A stretch of DNA of 64,000 bases from Owenia fusiformis (GCA_903813345.2 CAIIXF020000010.1:4021169-4085168); one strand, 5' to 3'; positions 35,197 to 47,085 are shown, numbered from the stretch's first letter. Translations and numbers: made by a program. The notes: a model not told the origin generated them from the sequence alone.

Positions 35197-35769
35197 TATC
35201 CAAGATGTAGATTCGAAAATTACCAAAAGGACATTCGCTTCAGACGCATGGTAAATTAAACTCTTGCGACACCTTTAAAACGGTTGGGTACTAAATATAA
35301 TATGACAAAATTGCGACTTTTCGGTTATTTATGGCTCTGTATGATCCTTTATTTAACATCATTATATTTCATTGTTTTGATTTACATCATTGTATTTAAT
35401 TGTTTTGATAAAATTGTATTTTTAATAATTAATTGTTGACTCCATAGTATCGCGTGTCATTATGTTGTACTTATCAACTGTAACACTATATTGAAATGCA
35501 TGCACCATTTGTTTATTTCATCATGTAATGTATTTACAAGTGCTTTGATAATACAATGGGACAGTAACTACATATAATCAGTATGGAGCGTTATACCACA
35601 TTATTGAGGACCATCGATAAGTCTTGATTGTCCAGCCAAAATGCACTATGATATCACAGATGACACTTTCAAGTATTTTTCTTCAATTTCATCGTAATGT
35701 TGCCTCTAGCTCTAAAATGTAAACATGTCCGAATATCGAATGCCCTCTTACTCTAAGAACATAGACATG
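35197..35769. other. 3' flank of the large membrane-protein gene
   Basis: AT-rich. It presumably contains the 3' UTR of the minus-strand gene ending at 35770. No distinct feature. Confidence 0.4.
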
Positions 35770-38700
35770 TCATTCAAAATGTTTGTATAGCCTCAATTGA
35801 GGTGCAGATGGACTATGTGTAACAACTTCACGATTCATTCTTATTCTTGTTCTTTGCTTGATTTCCTTACTTTTAAACTGATAGCCATCTCCTTCGGAAT
35901 GCGTCTCACTTACAGTCCTGTTGAACTCTCTAGACCCAGTGGTGTTAGACCTATCACCGGGCAGGGTTACTCGTATTGGTTCTCTTGACGGTTTCGCATC
36001 TTCTTCTTTTGCCTTTGGTAAATTATCGGGTACCGTTTTGACTGGCACCGTAGTAGGTTTTGTTTGTGGGGTAGTATCTGGAACGGGATATCTTTTAGGA
36101 ACAAGATTGCCAGTTGGGCTTTTAGGTGGGGTGACTTCACGAATAGGCTTAGTTTGCGGACCAACGTCACGAATAGGATTTGTGGTAGTGCGAGTTGGAT
36201 TTGCAGGTGGTGTAAGTTCACGAGTAGGAATTGTTTTGGGTAAGACATCGCGAGTTGGAGTCTTCTGTGGGATGACATCTCCTTTTGGATGGGTTATTAT
36301 TGTTGTTTGTTTGTCCTTAGGTTTAATTGGATCACTTGGTGTTTTAGGATCAGCATCTTTCTTTGGATTGACAACAATAACCTGGGGATCGGGTCGAGGG
36401 TTAAACTTAGGCGTTGGGTCATTGTCATCAACGAGCGTCACTCGAGGTAAGGGAGGGATAATCACTGCAGGCTTGATTGCAGATTCAATATTTCTCGGTT
36501 GCACCAAGCGTCTCCTCCTTGCTCCAAATCTTCTCTTTATAGCCCAAATATGAGAATAAAAGTGATGCACCATTTCTCTTATATGTATTCGCCATTCCGG
36601 TGGATACTTCCGTGACATCTTATGAAGCATAGTAATAACCTTTATAGCTATGATAACCAGGAATATAAGAATAAACATACAGCATGGGGTGAACGGAGCA
36701 TATTCCCTCAGAAAGTACTCCAGAATGCCCAGAAGCGTAACTAAGGTTGTCAAATCTCGGGACATCTCTTGAGCAATGACTGTGAGTGGGTAGAGAGCAT
36801 TATGCAGCTTATGAAAGAAGTCAGTTTTAATATAGAAACAGGTGCCATCAGACTGCACAAGCTTGAACTCATCAATTAGCCCTGTCCCTTCAGGCCTGTT
36901 ACCATCACCTAATGTGTCACTTTCAGGAACACCATCGTTGTTTTCAGGATTCGTAAAGTCAAGAGAGAATGATACATTTGGAGTATCTGGATCCCATGTC
37001 GACTTCGATTCCATTTCAGGATCTGTATTTCCATTACTGTTATTTCTATTTTCGTTTTCACAAGAACTTCCACCTTCATTCGGGATATTGTTGTTGTTGT
37101 TATTGTTTATTTTCCCAGGATGTATGTCCGACCCGAAAACACTATCAGATAACATTCCATGAGAGTCGCTTTCCTTTTCGTTGACGCCTCTTCTTCTTGG
37201 TTTTTCTTCAATATTCTGTTTGTTGCTAACGTTACTTTCTGTTGTTAGTAGTGGTCTGACATCATTTTCATTACTAAATGGGGAAAATTCAAGATTTGGT
37301 AGTAGCCCCTCAACAGAGGCCAGTCCAAGATGCTCATTGGTGTTACTCGGGTCAATGAATTCCAAGAGCCCACCGCTGTTCTCATCAAGAGGATGCATTA
37401 GACATTTCTGTTGCTCGTCTGCAGCTAAAAGTATCATCTTTGCAAACTTCTCTCTCATCTGGCTAAATGACTCCCATGTATTGTGAAAGATGAATATATA
37501 CGTCATCAAAATTGGGAAAGTCGAGGTATCGAGTAAGGGTATCGAGGTTGTGTGAAAGAAAAATTGCAGTATTGTATAATGGACGAATACCAGATAAAGT
37601 CCGACAAACGGGGCGATACAAATTAGCATACGCCATTTACGACTGAGGTGTCTCTGTCGCCGGAGTAATACAATTGCAGTTGAGACAATTGCAGTTACTG
37701 GAAGAGCATTTAATATGGCAGCAAATACCATAATGCATCCCGTTAGGATTTTCAGTAGAATTGTCACACATCTGTTCACTTTATTCGTTTTTTCTTGAAA
37801 CAGTTCAACGCAACAAAACCTCCAATATGCATCATCTAAGAGTAACCGCGCCCTATAAAACACTTTGTCTGCAATGGCGGTTCCAAGCGGCGTTACGGCA
37901 TCTCCAAGTTGGCATTCAGTTGGTAGTTCTACCAGTCCGAAAAGCGTGTCTGTCCGGAGATGCTTATACACCCTTTTCATCTTCCTCCTTTTCACTGACA
38001 AGTCCTCAAGACCATCGTTTTCATATGGATCAAAATCCAGATCGGTGCCAACCTTTTCCCATATAAGTTTTATGATAGGGAACAACGAGAGGAGAATAAA
38101 ATGGGTGAGATAGGCCCAACCGGGAATATCTGCAAAATGGTATTCCGTTAATACCTTCATGTTGATGGCTACAATGACAAGTCCAAAGACAACTACCTGA
38201 AAGGCCCGTGATTCACAAAGGACACTAAGCAACATTGCTCTGATGTCATTGATCTTATAATACATCCCTTCATCTGTCATCTCCCCATCAGCGTTTACCT
38301 TACAATACGCCACGTGGAACGGAATCAAGACGACGATAGGGAAAATGATCACCCACCAGATGATGTATAGTAGGATTCTATAAATATGTACCATTTTCGG
38401 AGTCCGTGGGTATATGTAGCATTGACTGTCATCTCTCATAATAATGGGACAGCAAATGATTTCTTCCGACGTTCCAGAAGAGAATAATGTGTACGTTTTA
38501 GAGTATTCATTATCGATATCCTCAGACGCATGTCTAATATCAGTTCTTGTAAAACACATGAGACTGCTTCCATAGGTTGAGTAGGACATATTTGCAAATA
38601 TCAGCCCCTGAATTTTATTTTTCAGAGCAGTTTGTATGTTCTTCTTCATGACATCCGGGTCTTCACAGTGTCCAGTTACCTTTGAATGAATGATGATATC

Positions 38701-39396
38701 TGATTGGCTTAGTGAAATTGGAATCAAAGAAAACAGACGATACCATAATAAATTGTTCATGAGATAGTGTGCTTTAGCATCTGCTACCCAAACTACTGAG
38801 TAGGTAGGTTCAGTTTTATTATCTGTCCGTATAATAACGCGGACGACTTTCAAGCCTTGTTCAGATATCATATACATATACTTATGGACATCATTTTCTG
38901 ATATATCAATTGAGCAATTATTCCGGCTCGTAGAAGCACCAACATTAGGAAGTTCAAGAAACTGAGTGTCTTTGTACCGATCGTCCACGGTGGTATCCAC
39001 CTGTTGAGATGTCGTAATTGGTGAGGTTGTCGTTGGTGTCTCAATCATCTTACAATGTAAGAAATTGTATCCACTGTCGTCCTTTGTGTCTCGCGAACCG
39101 GAAACTAGGTTTTGTATGTTACATAACAAATGCACTCCATCTGGGCTCTGATTTGTTGATGTCAAAACGGAGGTCTGTGAAGCATGGAGTGGGAAGTCAA
39201 TACTGCGGATGACATCTGCTGAGCATTTCCTCCCAATTCCGATAAGCAACATCAATAGCAAAAATGCGAAATGAACGAATTGCGTTATCCCCATGTTTCT
39301 GAAACGTTGTGTGTCGTGTGTCTCAAGAACAGTTTCGATATCAATATATCGAACTACTTGTCCAGTATTTAAAAACACCAAGGTTAGCACACACAC
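35770..39396 (-). CDS. large single-exon multi-pass membrane protein with Pro-rich repeat tail (unrecognised family)
   Basis: Intact 1208-codon ORF without introns. The start is probably codon 35 (39294): it has A at -3 and G at +4 and gives a clean signal peptide (MGITQFVHFAFLLLMLLIGI). Numbering from the first ATG: Thr/Ser-rich N-linked ectodomain about 60-335 with several Cys. Hydrophobic segments about 338-364, 389-415, 428-446, 545-578, 590-614, 625-641 and 902-923, with a further weak one near 880-895. A long acidic Asn/Ser-rich loop about 700-850. A cytoplasmic-looking basic segment (RRFGARRRR) near 955. Then a Pro/Thr-rich tail of about 12-residue repeats with PTRDV and PIREV cores (about 1045-1115). 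Seven to eight helices resemble no receptor or channel family I know. The gene is divergent from the dehydrogenase gene at 41943. Lack of introns suggests a retroposed origin or an ancestral single-exon gene. Function unknown. Confidence 0.85.
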   Translation of the reverse strand: MCVLTLVFLNTGQVVRYIDIETVLETHDTQRFRNMGITQFVHFAFLLLMLLIGIGRKCSADVIRSIDFPLHASQTSVLTSTNQSPDGVHLLCNIQNLVSGSRDTKDDSGYNFLHCKMIETPTTTSPITTSQQVDTTVDDRYKDTQFLELPNVGASTSRNNCSIDISENDVHKYMYMISEQGLKVVRVIIRTDNKTEPTYSVVWVADAKAHYLMNNLLWYRLFSLIPISLSQSDIIIHSKVTGHCEDPDVMKKNIQTALKNKIQGLIFANMSYSTYGSSLMCFTRTDIRHASEDIDNEYSKTYTLFSSGTSEEIICCPIIMRDDSQCYIYPRTPKMVHIYRILLYIIWWVIIFPIVVLIPFHVAYCKVNADGEMTDEGMYYKINDIRAMLLSVLCESRAFQVVVFGLVIVAINMKVLTEYHFADIPGWAYLTHFILLSLFPIIKLIWEKVGTDLDFDPYENDGLEDLSVKRRKMKRVYKHLRTDTLFGLVELPTECQLGDAVTPLGTAIADKVFYRARLLLDDAYWRFCCVELFQEKTNKVNRCVTILLKILTGCIMVFAAILNALPVTAIVSTAIVLLRRQRHLSRKWRMLICIAPFVGLYLVFVHYTILQFFFHTTSIPLLDTSTFPILMTYIFIFHNTWESFSQMREKFAKMILLAADEQQKCLMHPLDENSGGLLEFIDPSNTNEHLGLASVEGLLPNLEFSPFSNENDVRPLLTTESNVSNKQNIEEKPRRRGVNEKESDSHGMLSDSVFGSDIHPGKINNNNNNNIPNEGGSSCENENRNNSNGNTDPEMESKSTWDPDTPNVSFSLDFTNPENNDGVPESDTLGDGNRPEGTGLIDEFKLVQSDGTCFYIKTDFFHKLHNALYPLTVIAQEMSRDLTTLVTLLGILEYFLREYAPFTPCCMFILIFLVIIAIKVITMLHKMSRKYPPEWRIHIREMVHHFYSHIWAIKRRFGARRRRLVQPRNIESAIKPAVIIPPLPRVTLVDDNDPTPKFNPRPDPQVIVVNPKKDADPKTPSDPIKPKDKQTTIITHPKGDVIPQKTPTRDVLPKTIPTRELTPPANPTRTTTNPIRDVGPQTKPIREVTPPKSPTGNLVPKRYPVPDTTPQTKPTTVPVKTVPDNLPKAKEEDAKPSREPIRVTLPGDRSNTTGSREFNRTVSETHSEGDGYQFKSKEIKQRTRIRMNREVVTHSPSAPQLRLYKHFE

Positions 39397-41942
39397 ATTA
39401 ATTTCACTTAATGTAAAGGTAACGTAAATAAAGAACTAGTGATACATCAAAATGACAGAGAGCTAAGTAGGCCCCATTTGTTATGGACTCAAACACTTAT
39501 TTACTTTTTTGAATAAAGGTCAAGAGGCTATCGCGAAACAACTCAATTCTCTGATATAGCTTAGTTTATAAACTTTTATATAAGCAAAACAATAAAATAT
39601 TGTTCCACAGATTTCCCATATCGCTGTGTTGCACAGTTAATTACACTTTGCAAATCCATGCACAACACATAATTTTAGAATTCGCTTATTGTGTATTGAT
39701 CACATTTTCAAGCTATAATTATAACAAAGCGTTTGTGTTAAAGTATATAAATGTTTGAGTTAGTGTCTTGAGGATCAAAACCCCGGGATCAAAATTAGGT
39801 TTTATTAGGTGCAGATTTGAAAATCATTTGGAGGAGGCCAAAAATGTTGAGTCCAAATCTGAAAATTTGGGACAGAATTCGTCAATATATGGCCAAAATT
39901 AGCAAAACTAGTGACTAGTAATGCCAGTTTGTTACTTTTAATTGCCTAATTTATGTGAGGAGAATTTGGGCCCTAAATTCATTTGGACCCACCAAAGGGG
40001 AAGGCTGGGCCACCTCCCAAATCCGCCAATGGAATTTGAGACACTAACCATTGGATATTTTGTTCAATCAAAGTGTTCAATAAAAAACATGTTCGGTATA
40101 GATGAAATATAAGTTTATTTAGTGGGAGGGATTGAATATGGAGTTGATACCCGGGGTCAATTTGTGTCATATCATGTAGAAGCATTAATATTTTCAATTC
40201 CCATTTTCCCATATTCACCTTCCGATCAGGTTTTAAGCACTTTATTCCGCGATATTAGATGATTATAGATTTTGTCAATATTGATTTTAAAAATCTGCAA
40301 ATACAATATGTATCAAATGGTGATCTACAGAAAAATATGAAAAGCAAAATTGTGTAATTTTCATTACACTTTTCTTTGAAATAAATATTTTTCAGGGATG
40401 AGTTTTTGTTTCAAAAGTCATACGAGCTTGGTGTAGTCGAAATGTCGATGCCAAATGTTAGGGGCAAAATGTTTTAATATCGATAAAAGCTCGTAAAACA
40501 TCAAAATCGACACTTATTTCTGTCCGCCATGTTGAGAGAGAACGTAACGGCCGTTACCATATCCATATTGTAAAAACAACGGTTCACTGTGCACTTACTA
40601 AAACGATGTTTTAAAGTACATACCCTGTTGAAAATATTACAGTCTGATTTTAATTTTAGGGAATTCTACACTTGTGAATATTGCTCCATCATAGCATATA
40701 ATTGGACCAGCGATATGATATACATGAGTCCCTGTAACCAGAAATGGCCGGTATATTTAGGGTATTTTTGATGATCTTTAATTCACAATAAATGGAAGAC
40801 ATGGGCCAAATGGGGTCCTCCCTTAAACTTCGACTACATAATATTTGCAAATATATCGAGCATTCGTTTAATTTTACATAATACTTTAAAATGGATTAAG
40901 TTTTCCACTTGAAAGAGGTCATTTGTCAAAATCTTAAAACAAATTGCCCTCATCATCATGTCATTCTCATTTTTTATAGTGCTTTATGGTAATCCTTTGT
41001 TTTTAATCGTTTTTATAACACAATTCGTAACAATGTGCCATTTCCAATGTTAAAAACTATAGGGGGCGCACTCTCGTATATTCATAGATCGCGGTGACAT
41101 CTAAATATGAAAATAAAGTTTAAATGACTAAAACGCATGCGCCGATTAAACGAACAAGACTACGGCCACTACTGGCAAAGTATGGTTTCGAGCTTTTGAG
41201 TGGCTTGTTTGTAGTTACGACAATGCCGCTGGAAATACGTTATTTGAGGACAAATTGACCCCACATATATAAACAACATAATATTACAAATGTTCGTGCT
41301 GACAGATATAATTCACGTTGATTCAGGTTATATGTTCATAGTCAGGCACATAACATCTTGATTAAAATAAAGGTTCAGTTGAACCGAATTTTGCTTTACG
41401 GATTTAATGAGACATGTGCATGTTGGATAAACCATCCAGGTCTTATATTTGAAATAGTATACCATGTATAGTACAGGGCTGTTTGTCGAGGGATGCTATT
41501 CATCTACTATACAATATCCGTTCTGTAACCGCTTATTGAACAGAACTTTTAGCATTTAATCATCGACGATGGTTGCCTTGTGACAGAGAGTCTTTGTGTA
41601 CTCATGACTCAGTAAAGGAGGTTAGGCTCTAGATACAATGAATAAGCCTGCTAAGTTTATCTATTTGTGATTTGGTACAAAAGAGTGTATATGAAGTGCA
41701 AGACAGAAATTATATCAGGATGTAAACATAAGAATACTGATATCTATATAGCTATTGTATGAGTTTCTTACAACAAGTGCATACATATATATCTAACTCG
41801 TAATACACTAAGATAACTCTCACTAGAAACGATATAAACAGGACTGCAGACAAATAAACGTTTTACAGAAACGTTAGCGGTTTTTAACACCAAATTGTTG
41901 CTGACTATAAAGATTTTTAGGCTCTCTAGTTATAGACATGGT
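39397..41942. promoter_or_regulatory. divergent intergenic region between two genes
   Basis: Separates the minus-strand membrane-protein gene from the plus-strand dehydrogenase, so it should hold both 5' regions. TTTTTAG at about 41914-41920, shortly before the dehydrogenase start, may be an acceptor for an untranslated exon. A transposon-end fragment (ATCCGCCAATGGAA) sits at about 40018-40033. No core promoter motif identified. Confidence 0.4.
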
Positions 41943-44900
41943 ATGACTGCCATGTCACAAACAAAAGCCCCTAAAGAAGGGGTCACCGCAGCTGCTACAA
42001 GAATCGTATTCTTCGGATCAGAAAAACATCCCCCTTTACTTGTGGAAAACTGCGCCCTTCCACAAATCAAGGACGGTGAAATCCTCGCAAAGATACTTAT
42101 GGCGACGATATGTGGATCAGACATTCATACAATACAAGGAAAGAGGAGGGAGGCCACACCAAGGTAAATTAAAACTAAATCTCTAAATAGTCTAAATATT
42201 TTCAACTTGCAGTTGCATGATTATTTCTGAGTATGCTGGTAACATCCCTTTTCATGGCTCAGTCAACTTGATCGGGTGATATAAATATAGGTGACCGAAG
42301 CGACCGTCCTTGATTGACTGACTGAATGAATTAAAACCGGGTTTATGATTTAAGATGACGTCACTGTGATTCTGTATCAATAATAATATCCAATGCTTAT
42401 GCATTCTAGAGATAGAGGGCGCTGAGATCTAAATTGCCGTCTGGTTTGACCACCGTATTTTTGGGATCATGTAGAACACGCTCAGTACAGTATCTTGTTT
42501 CAATAGAACCTGTCTGTAAGGGACATGTAATTAATCTCAGGCTTTGATTGGCACGTTCCATAACAGATAGCTGTGTTAAACATTGGGTTATGTTGGTTAT
42601 TTCATTTGGAGATAATGTCACATCGACATTGGCTATGAAATAGTATCCTAAAAACCTCTCGCAACTCAGCTAACTAACTGCCAAACGGAATAAAGACCTC
42701 ATTAGAACATCCCTTTCTACATATGCTTCAGGCCCTTAGCCTGCCAAGGGGGAGGTCACTTTATGACACTTTTGGCTCAAACATGACCAAAAATCATTTG
42801 AAGTGGTCAAAATGGTGAAAAACGATTTTGGCCAGGGGGTCGTTCAAAACCCGCGAACAGTTTTTTACGATATTTAGTCCGGACTAAGTTCACCGGTCTT
42901 GATCCGACGGAGTTGGTGAAGTCCGATGGAGACTGCTGCAAAAATATGGCCGAGGAGATTTCATCAGATTCGACAGGACTCCACTGGACTCGACCGGACT
43001 CGACAGTACTCCATCGGACTCCACAGGTCTCAGGAGGACACACTGGGGTATCGTGAATAGAGACTTTCGGTCATCATAGGTCTCAATAAAACTTAAAAAG
43101 TCCGGTGAAAAAGACCGATCCGTGTAAACAGCGCTTTAGGTTTAACTCAAACAAACAAATTGAAAAGAAGCCTCCGTTTCGAAATGTATCCAAAATTGAA
43201 CCGATGACAGAAATCAATAATTCTTAATTTGCAAGACCCGTGTCTGTATCAGATACTAATTCTAATTACTGATGCTATTACAAAAATGAAATGTAAAGAT
43301 TCTATGCAAAATTAATTATAAATCATTTTCCTATCATTCTCATAGCGTCTTGGGCCATGAGGCAGTTGCAGAAATTGTCGAGAGTAGGCGGTTAGACGAA
43401 AATCTGCAAGTTGGGGATAGAATCACGTTTTCCGTTGGAGATTACTGTCAAACGTGTGATAGATGCAAATGTAATTTGCCCAACAAATGTAGAGAATTGT
43501 TTAAAGTAAGAATGTTTTTATGTTAGATAAGCCTAATATTATATTTATTGTTATTTACATTGATAGTAAAGATAATTCTTTGAAGATGATTTTTGAAACA
43601 AGTATTGTATTTAATTGTAGTAAGAATTAATAAGAATAACTGTTTTATTTGCTCAATCTAGTATGGGCACGCTTCACTTAATGATGGAACTGGTTTCAAT
43701 GGTTGCTATGCCTCCCACATTGTACTGAGGGCGCGAACTCATGTTGCTAAGATACCACCCCACGTGACCAACAAAATGGCTGCACCGATAAACTGTGCAC
43801 TTGCAACAATGGTGAATGCGACTAGAGCCATTCCAGAAGCCAGTATCTCATCTCATTCTAGATCAGCCGTGATTCAGGTGAGAACGCTTGTTGTAATCAA
43901 ATGTCTTATGAAAATTCAAATTGTCATTTTATGTCAACATCTTTAAGTGATGACAAATCAAACTTGAAAATGAATAAGTTTAAAAATATTATGGAATAAA
44001 TAGGTAATTGGTGGTCGTGATGGAATATGAATTTTGCCTCGGTAGATTATGATATTGGCCTCGGAAAATATCATATCGACACTCGAACTATCGGCCGTGT
44101 TCAATATAATATTTTCCTTGGCCAATATCATATTTTCCCTAGGAATAAAATTCATATTCTATTCCTCCCATTAAATAACCTCTATATTAATATGTTCTTC
44201 TGTTATTTGACCAAATATGTATTTTATGGATCGTCTTAATTTTAAATGGCCCATTTTGACACAGGGAGCGGGTCAACTAGGCCTGTATGGATGTGCTTTA
44301 TTAAGGAACGCAGGGTACGATCCGGTATACTGCACTGACATTAACCTAGATCGACTATCCGCTGTCCAGGCATTTGGAGGAACACCTGTATTCTCAGGTA
44401 CATGTTTTAGTTCTTTTTATCCAATAATGACTTCACAACCAACATTAATGTGCATGATCATCAATAGGTTACGGTATTATTTTGCCTACTTAATAGGCGA
44501 TTGATGCAGACTAATGGGAGGGTATACAGTATCCGAAGCTAGAATCTAAGATATCAAGATAACATGATTACAATCCAACACCTACAATTTTCTAGGCAAT
44601 GTGTCTTACACCATATGAAATCGTAAATTTCCATTCACGATGATATCCGATTAAGGAATTAGGTTATTGAGAAGGAAAAAGTAGCAATTACTGTAGGTCC
44701 GAGTCTATACTAAATTTTCAAATTACAGGGTCACCTAATTATTTAAGAAAAAGCGTTGTTGAATTAGGATCTCAAGTCATAAACGGCAAACCAGAGAACG
44801 ACTCCATAGATGTTGTAATAGAGGTATGTGGAGCGCCAAGTGTAATACCCGACGGTATAAACCTGCTACGTCCAGGGGGAGTGTACATATTTGTTGGAAT

Positions 44901-45290
44901 GGTCCATCCTGATTCAAGACTGAATATTACCGGGGAGCAGATCATACGAAAATGTCTTACTATAAAAGGTAACAAATCTCACTTCATTAAAATACATTTA
45001 CCTTTGCGAAGTGAATTGGTTACGAAAGTCAAAATATTTTAAATATTACCACCTAAGGTTGATACTATCAACTGTAACCACTGCACGTATTTAGCAGTTT
45101 TTTGTTTTTTTCAGGTGTTCACAATTACTCGCCAAAAGACTTGGATTTAGCTGTGGAATTCCTGACTAAAACAGCAGACAAATATCCGTATGAAAAAATG
45201 ATAGGTCCCCAGTATTCAATATCTGGTATCCATGACGCTATTAAACATTCCATATCACAAACATACTGCAGAATTCCATTAGTACCATGA
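41943..45290 (+). CDS. zinc-binding alcohol dehydrogenase, HpnZ-like (MDR superfamily)
   Basis: Six exons by eye: 41943-42163, 43346-43505, 43662-43877, 44265-44397, 44729-44968, 45115-45290. All introns are GT-AG with matching phase; total 381 aa plus stop. N-terminal GroES-like catalytic domain: Cys57 in ICGSDIH, His78-Glu79 in GHE and Cys171 in APINCALAT match the catalytic zinc site. Cys108, 111, 114 and 122 (C-x2-C-x2-C-x7-C) form the structural zinc lobe. The Rossmann domain starts GAGQLG (200-205). The strings YGHASLN, GGVYIFVGMV and LTIKGVHNYSPKDLDLAVEF resemble, from memory, the bacterial dehydrogenases linked to phosphonate catabolism (TIGR03366, HpnZ) more than animal sorbitol or class III alcohol dehydrogenases. 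Likely a soluble NAD(P)-dependent oxidoreductase; substrate unknown. Upstream in-frame ATG at 41895 exists, but 41943 is preferred because of the possible acceptor between them. Confidence 0.9.
42735..42860. repeat. partial GGCCCGTAGCCAGG-family element in intron
   Basis: CCCTTAGCCTGCCAAGGGGG, then GTGGTCAAAATGGTGAAAAA and GGCCAGGGGGTCGTTC, match the interior and right part of the element at 32414-32637. It lies in intron 1 of the dehydrogenase. Confidence 0.55.
44017..44165. repeat. hairpin element in dehydrogenase intron
   Basis: Outer arms TGGAATATGAATTTTGCCTC and AGGAATAAAATTCATATTCT, inner arms TATGATATTGGCCTCGG and CCTTGGCCAATATCATA. About 145 bp inside intron 3 (43878-44264). A foldback transposon fragment. 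Confidence 0.65.
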
Positions 45291-45336
45291 AATTGTAGAT
45301 GCAATACTAGTATGCATGTACACCCTCCATTAGGAA

Positions 45337-45342
45337 AATAAA
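45337..45342 (+). terminator. poly(A) signal of the dehydrogenase gene
   Basis: Canonical AATAAA 47 bp after the TGA stop. Confidence 0.6.
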
Positions 45343-45912
45343 CCCATTGACAACCACCTGTGGTCGTACTTAAAAATAAACTATATTTCTATAATAGTAC
45401 CATACAATCCTGTTGTTATGTTGTATACAATTTCGCAATTATATGATCTATTTGATTTACGCTCAGTATATTTAATTCACTTTATTCGCGAAACAAGTAT
45501 AAATTACCACACACTCACATACACGTAATTTCCCCGTATGCCCCCTTCGAGCCTTGGAAAAATATCACCGTGAGCATCGATTTCATCCTTGCTGCAAGGG
45601 TATTTTACAAGTATATACCCTTGCTTCTCTATATTCAATTGTTGGGCTTGTGCAAACAAACTGGACATTACTTTACAATAGTTTGATTCTAGTTTGATTC
45701 TTTTATATATATATTTACCATTCATTTAATCATTACATCACGTTTCGCTCGAAGAATAATCAATGGTGCAAATAATAGAACGGATTTACTCTCAAGTATG
45801 GTGTGTGTAGTAAAATGAAATTCATTGTCATTTATTTTCATTTTCATGACATTATGAATGTGTGTATTGTATTATCTTTGAATGGGTATTCTCTTGAAAG
45901 CCCCTAAATACA
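45343..45912. other. intergenic, no gene recognised
   Basis: AT-rich. One antisense ORF of 73 codons (45504-45725) has no recognisable features. Confidence 0.45.
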
Positions 45913-45914
45913 TA

Positions 45915-46784
45915 CACTCCCCTCCATAAGTTTGGCAACCTTTTTCCCCATTGAACTACGTGTTAAAGCCTCCTTACCTTTTGAATTTTTATTTACTTAA
46001 CCGACGATATAATAACTTATAATATCGATGGAAACGTAACTTGACCTTATTTCCAATACCTCCAAATTTTCTCAATTTTTTCCTCAATTACAATAGGTCA
46101 AAAATTGATGATAAATTTGATGAATATTTGAAAATCGTCATTCCCATGTAATCCAATGGGAAATGGAGGGTTCGGGGCAAATCAGAAATCAGGATATCTT
46201 TTCAGTAAAAGATTCAGCAAAAAATATTTTTATATAGAAAATTAAATTGTCTAACTTTTTAAAACACTAAGTGTTTAGTTTATTTGATGAATATAAAAGT
46301 TACAGCGCTTCAAAGTCATTTTTGAAAATAATTTTTCGCCTCCTGTGTTATTTCAATGGGAGAGTTTTTTTGAAAAACAACTTTGACTTTAAAGCCCTAT
46401 AACTTTGTTGAACCTGAAGAAACACATCAATTTTTGGTTAAATAAAGTTAGCAAATTCAATTGCCTGCCTAACTCGTATTTGCAAGGACTCGGATGGATG
46501 GATATTCTGTCACATGACTTGCGGCAAACCTACCATTTCCCATTGGTTAACATGGGAATGTCGATTTTCAAAAATTCATCAAATTTATCATCAATTTTCG
46601 ACCTATTGTAATTGAGATAAAAAATTGAGAAAATTTGAAGGTATTGGAATTAAAGTCAAATTACGTTTCCATCAATAGTATAAGTATTTTCATCACAGGT
46701 TAAGTAAATAAAAATTCAAAGGTAAAATGGCTTTAACACGTAGTTCAATGAGGAAAAAGGTTGCCAAACTTATGGAGGGGAGTG
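45915..46784. mobile_element. 870-bp palindromic Tc1/mariner-like element
   Basis: Ends CACTCCCCTCCATAAGTTTG and CAAACTTATGGAGGGGAGTG are perfect inverses flanked by TA on both sides. The arms stay inverted-homologous for about 260 bp (for example GACCTATTGTAATTGAG near the inner side). Non-coding centre. TA target sites and the general form fit a non-autonomous Tc1/mariner element. It separates the convergent dehydrogenase and protease genes. Confidence 0.8.
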
Positions 46785-47085
46785 TAGATGCATAGAACAG
46801 ATTAATTTCAATTAAATGCATTTTCCTCCACTGGTATGTATATTTATACATTATTGAGATTCCATTATCATCGTGATGTTAGACAGTCAAAAAAATTAAA
46901 CTATGATGGATAAAACACCAGAGCCTTAATATCAGAGTCCAGTCCTGTAAGTGTTGATATTCTGTTAGAGTGAAGTTAAACTGAAGAACACGTTTTCACA
47001 AATCGGGACCTATGACAGAAAGTCGCATTATCGAAATGTTGAAATACATAAAATATTGAACATCTCAAATGGGATTTGTTTTAGT

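Noticed and set aside
35921-36553. 210-codon plus-strand ORF opposite the Pro-rich tail
   Set aside because: It is the antisense reading of the repeat-rich end of the 1208-codon gene. Its Gly/Val/Ser bias mirrors the Pro/Thr codons.
36842-37162. Plus-strand ORFs inside the large membrane-protein gene
   Set aside because: Antisense shadows of the coding strand with no independent features.
40589-40771. 60-codon plus-strand ORF upstream of the dehydrogenase
   Set aside because: No domain, no splice link to the dehydrogenase exons, and within chance length for this base composition.
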